64,000 bases of DNA, taken from Antedon bifida (lineage: Eukaryota; Echinodermata; Crinoidea; Comatulida; Antedonidae). The notes under the pieces were generated by a model. That model saw only the letters and a program-made list of their open reading frames with translations. It made no database searches and was not told the origin of the DNA. Each line of letters begins with the position of its first letter. Within the stretch, counting starts at the first letter, position 1. The position numbers and the translations under genes are program-made. The stretch spans positions 3,660,501-3,724,500 of the forward strand of contig OY727094.1 in NCBI GenBank assembly GCA_963402885.1. The letters are read 5' to 3'. Positions 23,101 to 33,209 of this stretch are shown in pieces.

Positions 23101-26100
23101 GTATAACTTTATGGGACAAAAAAATGTGATGTGCCCATATATGGACACGATGATGTCATGTCATTACCATATTTGAGCATATCACTACCATATTTGGGCA
23201 TAACACTTTTTTTGTCAAACTAGTAAGATAGTGTAGACAGAGTTTTAAGGGGACAGTTTGCTTTGCTTTGTAGTTTGTTTTTTTTCCGCTCATATTGTGT
23301 GTTTATTTGGCTCATTTAATTGTTTTTGGATTGCTTTCATGGGCATTCTTGTTTTTATACTGAAGGTTGCATATGAGACCTCAAGTGATGAGGAAGAAGA
23401 TGATGATAACGATAAAAAATCAAGTGAACCAGTGATGGATTTGGAGGATCTTGGAAGTGTTATGACTAAATTAAAACAAGCTAAGGTAAAGCGTCTTTCA
23501 CACCTTCTATGTCACAGTTCCGGTCCGGCTCCGGCAAATCAAAGTGAATTTCAATGTTTAGTTTTCACGCGGCTATATTGTTTCGTGTATAGCCATGTGG
23601 ATAGTCTTGAAAACGAAATATTCGATTTGATTTCTTGGCACTGAACCGGAATCATGCCAGAACAAGTATAATTGCTGAGGCCTGTCAGAGAAACAATTAC
23701 AAAGGCTAAGATTGTACCAATTAAAAACTATTTATGTATAGGCAAACTATCAAAATGAAATTTGTGTTTTAAACCTTAGTTACCTTATTGATATGATGGT
23801 TCATTGAGTGTAAACTAGTATAACTTGACTATAATTTATAGGTAGCAGCTGCTGGACCCAAAAAACGTATGGGAAAAGAGTTGAAAAAAAAAAAAAAAGA
23901 AAGAAAAAGAAAACGGTTGAACGACAAATCCCAAAGAATTTCTGGTATTTATTAGTCCCATGACAATACTGTATTTCGCTGTCAGATAATCATTGAATTG
24001 TTATCAAAACAGAAAGTTTTTGTTTGTAATGTGATACTTCACACTTGAAGTATCTAAGGCGTGATGAAGTGACCCCCAGATTTTACCTTAGCAATAAAAT
24101 AAACTAAATTGAGTCTGTTTCATTCACTTCTGTAACAAAATTCACATTATAAAAAGAGAAAAGAAACGTTTAATTATAACTCAAAAACCATTGTCTGACA
24201 GACAATGGAAGTATTTTTCGCTTTTAATTACATTTTTTTCAGGTAAAATAACTATTATGTGACAATAAAATGACACATTCAAAAACAAATTTGAAATAAA
24301 AAATATTTTTCAGAGGGACAATATATCTTTAAAACTGTTACGTCAATAAGCGAGCAGCGTTTTTTGTAAGAAATATTTCTTGTTTTACCTTGTATCAATA
24401 AAATGATAACATTCTCAATGTTTAGGATAATAGAGAAGAAGAAGAGAAAGGTACAAATGGCCCAAAGGAAATGGTAACACCATTGCTACGAAAATCTTTA
24501 ACTAAGCAAGGTACAGTAGAATTATACATAAATGTTAATGTAATGCTTATGATAACATCATTACCATATACAGTATAATCCCATGCTCAATTATAATCCC
24601 ACCCTCTAAATTAGACTAAATTAAGACTCTGCTAACTCTATGTTATGCAATCCAAGCATAATCCCACTCTCTAATTTTTGCCAAATTTCCAACCCAGACA
24701 CACCTTGGACTACACTACACATTTTTGTATCAGCAAGATAGTTTATAATAATTATGTTGATGTCATTTGATAAAAGCCCAACCGTCTATAAATAGACTAC
24801 TTTAAAATATCTTTAGGAAAACTAAAGAATATTCAAACTATAATATACAGTAAATTATTATTAAAACTATCCAGCTTATTGATTCATGATTCTTTTTTGT
24901 TTCTTTAGGTTATAAATTAATTGGGTCACATTCAGGTGTTAAGCTTTGTAGGTGGACAAAGGTAAACAAGTTAATACTTATATATACATTCATCATGTTC
25001 ATATATACAGCATTAATGAATATTACAGATGAACTATGAACATCTGCAGTGTGTGGGAATGATTGTTAATGTTATTATATATAAACAAGTATATTTTAAT
25101 TTATTTTATAATATAAAAAATGAAGATTAAATATGTGGGTGTGTCTGTTTACGTCATTTTATCAGTAATTTCAAAATTAAAACTGATGATATAGAGGGCA
25201 CCAACTCACCGACAACCAAACTATGTCATAAAGTTCATTGTGCACATGCGGGATTATTGGGAAATGTGTCCTATAGCTTTTGATGGTTTCTAGGACCAGA
25301 CGACAACCGATGACACATCGATTGACCTGACCTACGTTGGTCGTCGGTTCTCGCAATTTGAAAGCTCCCTATTGGCAGATTATTGGTCATTCACACTAAA
25401 AGAAACATCTTTAAAATATCAAAATTTTCCTTTTTTTTTTTATTGTAAATACCTGTTATTATTATTACGTGAAATTCAATATTTTATAGGCTCCTGATTA
25501 AATTTGGTTTTACTGTTTTCAATCAATTTTAGAAAATTATTAAAAACAAAAATTAACATTTACTTACAGTTTTTAAATATTTTTTTCACTCAGTGTGGTT
25601 TTTTTTCTTCATAACTTTAAAATCCAATCAGGCTGATATCTTTTTCTACACTAATTATTAATATACAACACCACCTCCACATTGCTCCCACAATAGAGAT
25701 ATTATAGTGAACAATCCTCAGTTATTCAGTTAATAGTGTTTTCTTGTACCTTTTCTCTTTTTAAAAATTTGTGTCTGTTCGTAAAATTTAATGAAATGAA
25801 ACAATATCTGTATGCTCCCACGTTAGATTGCAATTTAATACTTCCAATTATTGTTTGTTATTGCAGAGTATGTTGCGTGGTCGAGGTGGTTGCTACAAAC
25901 ATACTTTTTATGGAATTGAAAGTCATCGTTGTATGGAAACCACGCCCAGTTTAGCATGTGCAAATAAATGTGTGTTTTGTTGGAGGTTGGTATAAAAAAA
26001 TGTTTTTTTCTTGGTAAATTGAGAGGTCAAAAAATGTTTTTTTCTTTGGTAAATTGAGAGTTAAAATATCTCCCTGAAATCAAAGAAAACTCATGGATTT

Positions 26101-29100
26101 TGGGTATTATTTGTTTGTTTGTACTTCCACTCCACTGATAATTCTTGGTAAATTGGGAGGTAAAAAAATGTTTTTTTCATCATTGGTAAATTGAGAAGTC
26201 AAATACCACCCTCAAATCAAAGACAACTTGTGGATTTTAGGTATTATTTGTTTGTTTGTATTTCCTCCACTGATAATGAGCTGGATTAAAGACATTTTTA
26301 TTAAATGAATACATGTATTGGGTAGCAGGAGGCAGCAAGGCAAGGGGAGAGCCCCAGTGTCTTTGATGATATGGTTCTCTCCCTTGGTTTTATCATGGAG
26401 GAAATATTTCCTCCATGGTTTTATCTGCCTAGTCTACACTGAAAAAGTGTGCCCATGTATGGTAGTGATATGTTGTCATTGTGTCCATATATGGGCACAT
26501 CACATTTTTTTGTCACATAAAGTTTGATAGTGTAGAAAGCTCTGTCTACACTATCAAACTAGTTTGACAAAATAAAGTGCCCAAATATGGTAGTGATGTG
26601 CCGAAGTATGGTAGTGATATGATGTCATTGTGTCCATATATGGGCTCATCACATTTTTTTGTCACATAAAGTTTGATAGTGTGGATAGAGCTTTAGATGT
26701 AGAGCAAGGTGAAATACAATTTTTCACAATTCACAATGTTTATGAAATGATGTACTGTCTGACTTTGTACTAATTAAAATGTGTTGTTATTCTAATTTGT
26801 TTTTTTACAGAAAACCTTGAGTTTTTGCATTACTTAAAAGGAATACCATGTCCTTGACTGGTACTATGTTGGAAAAATACATTTTTCATTATATTAAGCT
26901 AAAAAAATTAATTATATACATACATTTGCTGAAGTAAATTAAGGTTTTAAATTAATTTTGTTTTTGTATTTTAACCAAAAAATCTGTTTCTTTTCAATTT
27001 CATGTCTGCAAACAATACATTTGCTAAAGTAAATTAAAATTTTAAATTATTATTTTTTTTATTGAAAACATTTTTTTTACATTCACTTGTCAGAAGTAAA
27101 TTAAGATTTCTAATTGAAATTGTTGGTAAGGATAAATACATTTTTTTTTACATCTCCCTTGTATTGTACAACATAAACATTTTTTGTTAAAGTTGAAAAA
27201 CATCTTTTTATTTATCAGGCCTTTTTTATCTGTTTTTTTTATTAGTTACTATTTTATTAATCTATGGATTTTTTTTTACAGGCATCACACAAATCCTGTT
27301 GGAACTGAATGGCGATGGAAAATGGATGATCCAGAAACTGTTGTTGAGGGCGCTCTTCAAAATCATTACAAAATGATTAATGAATTCAAAGGTATAACAT
27401 TAATAAAAATGTTTACAATCAAAAAAAAATATTACAAATTATTTTTCTAGCTGGTATTCAAATCTAATAAACATTTTTTCTTTCAATTTAAGTTCAACAT
27501 AACTTCCTTTTTGTGAAATTATACAAAATTCATAAATTATAATAATATGTCTAATTAAATTATGTATAATGCTCTGTCTACACTACTATCAAACTAGTTT
27601 GACAAAAAAAGTGTGATGTGCCCAAATATGGTAGTGATATGACATCATCATGTCCATATATGGGCACATCAAATTTTTTTGTCACATCAAATTTGATAAT
27701 GTAGACAGCATTAGTCAGATCACCGAAGTTAAGCAATGATGGGCCCGGTTGCATTCTAGATGAGAGACCATCCGGAATCGCGGCAGGTGCTGTATATATG
27801 GTAGAGAGATGGTGTAATGATAATATCGGACTAGCATGTAATAGGCATGGGTTCAAATCTATCTGTACCATACTAACTGTATCCTTAGGCAAGATTCTTT
27901 ACTCTCATTGCCTCGTCCTTCGGGGGACGTAAAGCTGTTGGTACACTATTCGCAAAGAGTAGGGGATCGTCTCCCGGTGTACTGATCTGGTAGGCGCTTG
28001 CTGCCGTGGGTCCATGGAGGGCCTAATCCAAATTTCCTCAGTTTTCAGTTAAGCTTGAGGACAATTGTAATAACTTTATTATATATTGCCATATTTTTCC
28101 AGGTGTACCTGGTGTGATACCTGAAAGGCTAGCAGAAGGAATGACGGCCAAACATTGTGCTTTATCATTAGTAGGCGAACCAATCATGTATCCAGAAATA
28201 AACACACTTATTCAGTTACTCCACAGTAAAGAAATATCCACATTCCTTGTTACAAATGCACAGTTCCCCGATGCAATAAGGTATGTAGACATTTATGAGA
28301 TAGTGGTATAGTTTAGTGTTATTGTAGCATAAACTCTGTCTACACTATCAAACTTGTTTGACAAAAAAATGTGATGTGGCCAAATGTGGTAATGATATGA
28401 CCAAATATGGTAGTGATATGACATTATCATGTCCATATATGGGCACATCACATAAAGTTTGACAGTGTAGACAGAGCTTTAGATACAGAATTGAATCACA
28501 CCCTTCATGCATATTCGTATGTGAATGCTCAAGAGTATTGTGTATGATTATAATCCCATGCTCAAGTATAATCCCATCCCCTTTTAAAAAATAGTTTGAC
28601 ATAATAAGTGTGATGTGCCCAAGTATGGTAGTGATATGACATCATCATGTCTATATATGGGCACATCACATTTTTTTGTCACATAAAGTTTGATAGTGTG
28701 GACAGAGTTTTAGAGTAAATGTCCACCCCTAATTTTCACCAAATGTTGTAACCATACCCCTGGGATTGTTCTAGGTCATGGTCTATAATACATTCATTCA
28801 TTTTATTTCAGTTCATTCAATTATACAGTAACAGTGGACATAAATATAAAATAAAAAAAAGAAAAGGCACAAGAAAACAATGAATGAACTTAGGATAAGC
28901 CAAGGAAAAAAAAATTATTTCCATTATTGGGGTCCTCATATTTCGATTGAGGTATAACGATTTCTGTAATACTAAATGTGTGTTATATTGTAGATCGTTA
29001 GAACCTGTGACACAGCTTTATGTTAGTGTAGATGCCAGCACTAAGGATACTTTAAAGAAGATCGACAGACCTCTATTTAGAGATTTCTGGCCTAGGTTCC

Positions 29101-31238
29101 TTAACAGCTTAAAAGCTTTATCGGAAAAGGTATGTGGAACAAAAAATAAACTTTTTTCATTTCATTATTTATTTGGTCCTTCACTTTTCAATATTTACAT
29201 AACAAAAAAAATGAATTGGGGAGACCAGGGCCAACCTAAGTGAACGATATCACTGTAGCTGAGCCGGTTGACCCACCTCCAAATTCAGTTTACACCTTCT
29301 TAGTGTATCCATCAGAAATTACGTAAACAAATCACTATGGCATTACTTTGAAACTTAATAATAGCTTCCAGTCTTAAAAGTTAATCAAGTCAAAGAGAGT
29401 AAACATTTATTTCTTTCATTTTAAAATTCATTATTAATTCTTATGAGCTTTTCTTTTTGAGAAAAAAATATTATAATAAATCGACATAATGTATAAAATG
29501 GTGATTAAATTATATAAAAAATGAATCAATTGGAAAAGATCCAATTGACAAACTTTGGGAAGCCATATAATAATAACAATAAATATATATATTGAAACAT
29601 ATTATATACATGAAACGTAACAATCATTGCAAATAACTTTTCTTTTCTAGGGTCAGCGTACGGTGTATCGTCTGACAATCGTGAAGGCTTGGAATAGTGA
29701 GGAAGTTGATGCATATGCAAAGTTAGTCAGCTTAGGAAAACCAGATTTTATTGAAGTCAAGGTGAGACATAATATAGTTTCATATCTTATTTTCCCTGTA
29801 TTATACTGCATGTATGTTTTAAATTGCCAATAGAAGGATGTTTAATTTATATTTAAGATTCAAGACATTTTATTGTTCCACTTTAAAATGGAAATTCATT
29901 TTGCTTGGCATAATTAAGACAATAAAAGAACAAAGAAAAATACATCAAATTGCAAAAGACAATGTTAAAAAACTATTAAAAATGAAGATTGCAAAAACAC
30001 CATAGAAAAATAAAGTGAAACGGTTAAAAATTCAAAATAAAAATAACAGCAAAGAGTTATCGTTGAACATTAGAATTGTACATATTGATGCTATTTTAAT
30101 ACAACAAAGGATTTCCTAGTTCTACATAGATTGGCTTTTGGGGGTTCAAGCATACTCTTTTGAATACAGTTATACTAAATTAGATATTATTAACATCCAT
30201 ATAATTTGATGGTATCTTGTGAGCATGCTCATTACATGATATTCTTTTTTTTCAAAGGGGGTTACATATTGCGGAACATCCAAAGCTAGTTCATTAACAA
30301 TGGAGAATGTACCTTGGCATGAAGAGGTTGTAGGATTTGTACAAAATTTAGCAAATAGTCTGAATGACTATGAAATAGCTTCTGAGCATGCTCATTCCAA
30401 TTGCGTTTTGCTGGCACACAAAAAGGTAAGTTGAATTCTTTTATTCAATCAATCAATTTGGGCAATCACACTTTTTTTTCAAACTAGTTTGATAGTGTAG
30501 ATAGAGCTTTACCTGCCAACTTTTTTAGTGGCCAATGTGTGCGACATTAAATTAAAATTGTATATGTGTGTTATTTTAACTCAAAATAATTGCGAAATAC
30601 GCCCTCTATGTTTTGGTTTTTCACCCATTTGCGTTGGCTATCCTGTACTACATCAACCATAAAATACAAATAAAAATAAGCCTAGGCTAATTATGCTCAA
30701 ATTAATTAAATAACGTGTAGTCCTAGGCTATTTTTCCTTCAAAATAGGAAAGTTAGTTTCAAAATAATATTTTTTCTGACTATTTTTATGGTGCGTGAGA
30801 AATAGCCACATATGTGCAAGGCATAAAAAATTGGCCCTCATGCGTGAGACTTGCGCATTATGTGTGAGATTTGGCATGTATATATTTCAAGAATTGTCAG
30901 CATTAATGTACATTTTATTGGTTTCTGTACAGTTTTACCAGTTTGCATAGAGTTAGTCCCAAAAGCCATTAAAACCAAATATTGAAAATATTCTGTCCTT
31001 TTTCTTCCAACAGTTTAAGGTAGATGGCCTTTGGCATACTTGGATAGATTACGATAAATTCCACGAGTTGATTCAGGATTCTAAACAAAGTGACGGAGAC
31101 TCTACATTCCGGGCCGAGGATTACATGGCAGCCACGCCTCACTGGGCTGTGTATGGCAGCACAGAGCAGGGATTTGACCCTGTAGAAACCAGATTTTATG
31201 CTAAAGGGAAGAAAAAGCGTGATTTGTCTGGTTGTTAA
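20200..31238 (+). CDS. TYW1: tRNA-Phe wybutosine-synthesising enzyme TYW1 (flavodoxin + radical SAM)
   Basis: TYW1 converts N1-methylguanosine-37 of tRNA-Phe to 4-demethylwyosine using pyruvate, SAM and an iron-sulfur cluster. Seventeen exons join in phase: 20200-20316, 20562-20651, 20868-20975, 21815-22006, 22232-22331, 22832-23019, 23366-23485, 24426-24510, 24909-24961, 25867-25985, 27282-27391, 28103-28280, 28994-29129, 29651-29761, 30258-30425, 31014-31238, counting 16 coding exons without the doubtful one at 23842. About 699 residues result. An N-terminal membrane segment (about 15-34) precedes a flavodoxin domain ([25 protein letters not shown]), an acidic/lysine linker, then [20 protein letters not shown] and the cluster motif CANKCVFCW (CX3CX2C), [35 protein letters not shown] and HSNC. 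The end SGC-stop is usual. It converges on POP5. Confidence 0.95.
20655..20780 (-). mobile_element. tRNA-headed SINE (minus strand) in TYW1 intron 2
   Basis: On the minus strand CTATGGTCTAACGGTCAATC resembles an A box (TGGTCTAACGGT) and ACAGGTTCGAATCATGCC is a B box (GGTTCGAATC), spaced as in a tRNA. The body continues into CTGGCAGTGTGGG. The cloverleaf is degenerate and the element sits in an intron, so a SINE is more likely than a functional tRNA. Confidence 0.55.
21110..21320. repeat. Dispersed TATAATCC repeat in TYW1 intron 3
   Basis: Counterpart of 5516-5800: TCTGGTATAATCCAACCC, AACTCATCTGAACTGGATAG, GGATATGCCTGTTTGTGAAA and GTAGGGGGTGGGATTAGA occur in the same order with many point differences and a shorter middle. 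Confidence 0.6.
22130..22185. repeat. Short GGGACAC...GTGTTCCC inverted repeat
   Basis: AAAGGGACACTCTGTTGCGT faces GAGGGTGTTCCCTTAATAGT and is followed by GGTTCTACTGTA. A piece with the same end occurs near 13457, and the wording resembles the minisatellite in AIFM3 intron 3 (GGTGTCC, TATACTGTA). It is a low-copy repeat of unknown class. Confidence 0.4.
22592..22754. mobile_element. Palindromic MITE copy 7, three internal units
   Basis: Both ends are intact (AAAGCTCTGTCTACACTATC; GTGTAGACAGGGCTTT) with TA on each side. Three ATATGGTAGTGATAT units lie inside. It sits in TYW1 intron 5. Confidence 0.8.
23101..23247. mobile_element. Palindromic MITE copy 8, left end lost
   Basis: The left arm starts at AACTTTATGGGACAAAAAAA without the terminal AAAGCTCTGTC. 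The right end GATAGTGTAGACAGAGTTTT is present. It lies in TYW1 intron 6. Confidence 0.7.
23842..23955 (+). other. Doubtful extra TYW1 exon (lysine-rich)
   Basis: After a good acceptor (TTTATAG) an open frame reads [19 protein letters not shown], continues with ERKRKR, and runs to a TAG at 23953. No GT inside it is in the phase needed to join the next exon at 24426, while exon 23366-23485 joins 24426 directly in frame. It could be a poison exon, an alternative last exon, or chance. A length error in the A-run at 23884-23898 would not by itself rescue the phase. Confidence 0.3.
24181..24332. mobile_element. MITE family 2, right half
   Basis: CTTTTAATTACATTTTTTTC, AATAACTATTATGTGACA and the end CAGAGGGACAATATATCTTT match the right part of the copy at 8449. 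The left half is absent. Confidence 0.5.
26431..26535. mobile_element. Palindromic MITE copy 9, joined to copy 10
   Basis: A left-shortened copy (AGTCTACACTGAAAAAGTGT) whose right end GATAGTGTAGA runs straight into the AAAGCTCTGTC of the next copy, in direct orientation and with no spacer. It lies in TYW1 intron 10, the intron after the CX3CX2C exon. Confidence 0.75.
26536..26695. mobile_element. Palindromic MITE copy 10
   Basis: Complete, with AAAGCTCTGTCTACACTATC on the left and GATAGTGTGGATAGAGCTTT on the right. Both this and copy 9 share the variant ATGTCATTGTGTCCATATAT, so they probably arose by local tandem duplication. Confidence 0.8.
27568..27712. mobile_element. Palindromic MITE copy 11, abutting a SINE
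   Basis: Ends are AATGCTCTGTCTACACTA and ATAATGTAGACAGCATT. The last bases TTAGTCAGATC lead directly into the 5S-like head of the SINE at 27713. Confidence 0.75.
27713..28060 (+). mobile_element. Composite SINE: 5S-rRNA-like head with tRNA-like B box
   Basis: GTCAGATCACCGAAGTTAAG, CAATGATGGGCCCGGTT and GAGAGACCATCCGGAATCGC, then GGCAGGTGCTG, follow the 3' two thirds of eukaryotic 5S rRNA (internal control region included). About 50 bp on, CATGGGTTCAAATC is a tRNA-type B box. The body has CCTCGTCCTTCGGGGGACGT and AAAGCTGTTGGTAC, reminiscent of conserved central domains of deuterostome SINEs. The 5' part of 5S is missing and bases differ throughout, so this is a retroposon, not a 5S gene. It lies in TYW1 intron 11. 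Confidence 0.7.
28331..28481. mobile_element. Palindromic MITE copy 12
   Basis: Ends AAACTCTGTCTACACTATCA and GACAGTGTAGACAGAGCTTT, two internal GGTARTGATATGACC units. The stretch with poly(T) and GTCACAT in the right arm is deleted. It begins about 50 bp after TYW1 exon 28103-28280. Confidence 0.8.
28546..28790. repeat. TATAATCCCA repeat interrupted by a MITE
   Basis: ATTATAATCCCATGCTCAAG and TATAATCCCATCCCC on the left and CCCCTAATTTTCACCAAATG with CCATACCCCTGGGATTG on the right belong to the TATAATCCCA dispersed repeat. MITE copy 13 lies between them, so the MITE is the younger insertion. Confidence 0.5.
28591..28712. mobile_element. Palindromic MITE copy 13, nested
   Basis: The left terminus is reduced to ATAGTTTGACATAATAAGTG; the right terminus GATAGTGTGGACAGAGTTTT is kept. 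It splits the surrounding TATAATCCCA repeat. Confidence 0.75.
28795..28950 (-). mobile_element. Retroposon-like tail, reverse orientation
   Basis: CATTCATTCATTTTATTTCA starts the stretch, which on the minus strand reads as the TGAAATAAAATGAATGAATG kind of tail seen at LINE 3' ends. The body has no ORF. Only the tail supports the call. Confidence 0.35.
29855..30125 (-). mobile_element. Retroposon-like 3' end, reverse orientation
   Basis: GATTCAAGACATTTTATTGT followed by A-rich sequence reads on the minus strand as T-rich body ending ACAATAAAATGTCTTGAATC, a common LINE/SINE 3' terminus. No coding remains. It lies in TYW1 intron 14. Confidence 0.35.
30457..30511. mobile_element. Palindromic MITE copy 14, right end only
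   Basis: TTTGGGCAATCACACTTTTT through GATAGTGTAGATAGAGCTTT is the right third of the element. It begins about 30 bp after a TYW1 exon donor. Confidence 0.7.
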
Positions 31239-31251
31239 AAAGTGTATGTTT

Positions 31252-31700
31252 AAAGGACTATAAGCCTGACTCAAATATTGCTGCAAAATGTGGATGTCCA
31301 CTTCTTTAATACAAGCCCACTTCAAACGTAGAAGCTTTGTGCTTATTGGTGCGGCTTATGAAGGCCTACACCAGTAAGCATCAGAAATTAAATAGCATTT
31401 AAGGTCACCTTTCGTTCTTTACCTGTGTGAAGAAGAGATAACTGTTTCAGGAAAGCGTAGAAATTTGAATTCAAATTTAAAGGACTATAAGCCTGACTTG
31501 ATATTACTGCAAAATGTGGATATCCACTTCTTTATACAAGCCCATTTTAAACGTTGAAGCTTTGTGCTTTGGTGGGGCTTATGTAGGCCTACACCAGTAA
31601 GCGTCAGAAATCAAATAGTATTTAAGGTCACTTTTTGTTCTTGTATATCTGTGTGAAGAAGGCTGTTTCAGGACAGCGTAGACATTTGAATTCCATAGAG
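31252..31700 (+). repeat. Tandem duplication in the TYW1 3' UTR, about 228 bp x 2
   Basis: AAAGGACTATAAGCCTGACT begins both copies (31252 and 31480). Both continue with GCAAAATGTGGAT.TCCACT, GAAGCTTTGTGCTT, GGCCTACACCAGTAAGC, TTTAAGGTCAC and TGTTTCAGGA.AGCGTAGA. They differ at scattered bases and small indels, so the duplication is not very recent. Confidence 0.8.
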
Positions 31701-31765
31701 TAATTAATTTTTAGGAACTTGATAGTTTTAATGTTACTTGCCACACAATTAAGAAGTTTTAAAAG

Positions 31766-31771
31766 AATAAA
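31766..31771 (+). terminator. TYW1 polyadenylation signal
   Basis: AATAAA about 530 bp after the TYW1 stop and just after the duplicated UTR segment; it is the first strong signal downstream. Confidence 0.55.
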
Positions 31772-32180
31772 GTAAATCATGAAAAGTAATATTTGCCATC
31801 TTTATTTGAAATACAGTGCTGTAAACACACATTAAATTACTCTCTTTATAGTTTTAATTTACCACACTTTAAAAACAGTTGTAACTGTTGTAATGATAAT
31901 TTTAAATGAATTTGTTAAAGTGGTCTGTCCATAGTTGACTGGTACTCATACAATGTAGAAATTCTCTTCTTGGAAAATTAACAGCTGAGATTGGTCTTTA
32001 AAATAAACAGCTGTGATTGGTCTGATGGATTCTTCCAAACTCTACCATTTGAAATCTACACAATTTCAGCCAAGTACGTTTTAGCCTATAAGCACAATGA
32101 GCTTGGCCTCTCTATACTTGTGAAGATTGAACAGAACAGAAGAATCTCTTCCCTGGAAATCCAATCTTCCACACCTAGCC

Positions 32181-33205
32181 TAGCTCTCTGGTGCTGTAAC
32201 TGGTTTAATAGCTCTCTGGTGCTGTAACTGGTTTAATAGCTCTCTGGTGCTGTAACTGGTTTAAGAGCTCTCTGGTGCTGTAACTGGTTTAATAACTCTC
32301 TGGTGCTGTAACTGGTTTAATAGCTCTCTGGTGCTGTAACTGGTTTAAGAGCTCTCCGGTGATGTAACTGGTTTAGCTCTCTGGTGCTGTAACTAGTTTA
32401 ATAGCTCTCTGGTACTGTAACTGGTTTAATAGCTCTCTGGTACTGTAACTGGTTTAAGAGCTCTCTGGTTCTGTAACTGGTTTAGCTCTCTGGTGCTGTA
32501 ACTAGTTTAATAGCTCTCTGGTACTGTAACTGGTTTAATAGCTCTCTGGTACTGTAACTGGTTTAATAGCTCTCTGGTGCTGTAACTGGTTTAATAGTTC
32601 TCTGGTGCTGTAACTGGTTTAAGAGCTCTCTGGTGCTGTAACTGGTTTAATAGTTCTCTGGTGCTGTAACTGGTTCAATAGCTCACTGGTGCTGTAACTG
32701 GTTTAATAGTTCTCTGGTGCTGTAACTGGTTTAATAACTCTCTGGTTCTGTAACTGGTTTAATAGCTCTCTGGTGCTGTAACTGGTTTAATAGTTCTCTG
32801 GTGCTGTATCTGGTTTAATAGCTCACTGGTGCTGTAACTGGTTTAATAGCTCTCTGGTGCTGTAACTGATTCAATAGCTCTCTGGTGCTGTAACTGGTTT
32901 AGCTCTCTGGTGCTGTAACTGGTTTAAGAGCTCTCTGGTTCTGTAACTGGTTTAAGAGCTCTCTGGTTCTGTAACTGGTTTAATAACTCTCTGGTGCCGT
33001 AACTGGTTTAATAACTCTCTGGTTCTGTAACTGGTTTAATAGCTCTCTGGTGCTGTAACTGGTTCAATAGCTCACTGGTGCTGTAACTGATTCAATAGCT
33101 CTCTGGTGCTGTAACTGGTTTATTAGCTCTCTGGTGCTGTAACTGATTCAATAGCTCACTGGTGCTGTAACTGGTTTAACAGCTCTCTGGTGCTGTAACT
33201 GGTTT
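32181..33205. repeat. 28-bp minisatellite, about 37 units
   Basis: The unit reads AGCTCTCTGGTGCTGTAAC then TGGTTTAAT. Some units lack AATA or carry single changes (GGTTCTG, GGTACTG, CTCACTGG), in runs that suggest higher-order duplication. Because TTTAAT is in most units, the minus strand shows ATTAAA, the commonest variant polyadenylation signal, about every 28 bp. The array stops 4 bp from the POP5 stop codon and so occupies the POP5 3' UTR position. It lies about 410 bp beyond the TYW1 polyadenylation signal. Confidence 0.95.
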
Positions 33206-33209
33206 CATC

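Noticed and set aside
27713-27800. Possible 5S rRNA gene
   Set aside because: The first third of 5S is missing, many bases differ, and it is embedded in a longer SINE within an intron.
32181-33205. Regular 28-bp repeats resembling a CRISPR array
   Set aside because: Repeats are directly adjacent with no unique spacers, in a eukaryotic intergenic region; it is a minisatellite.
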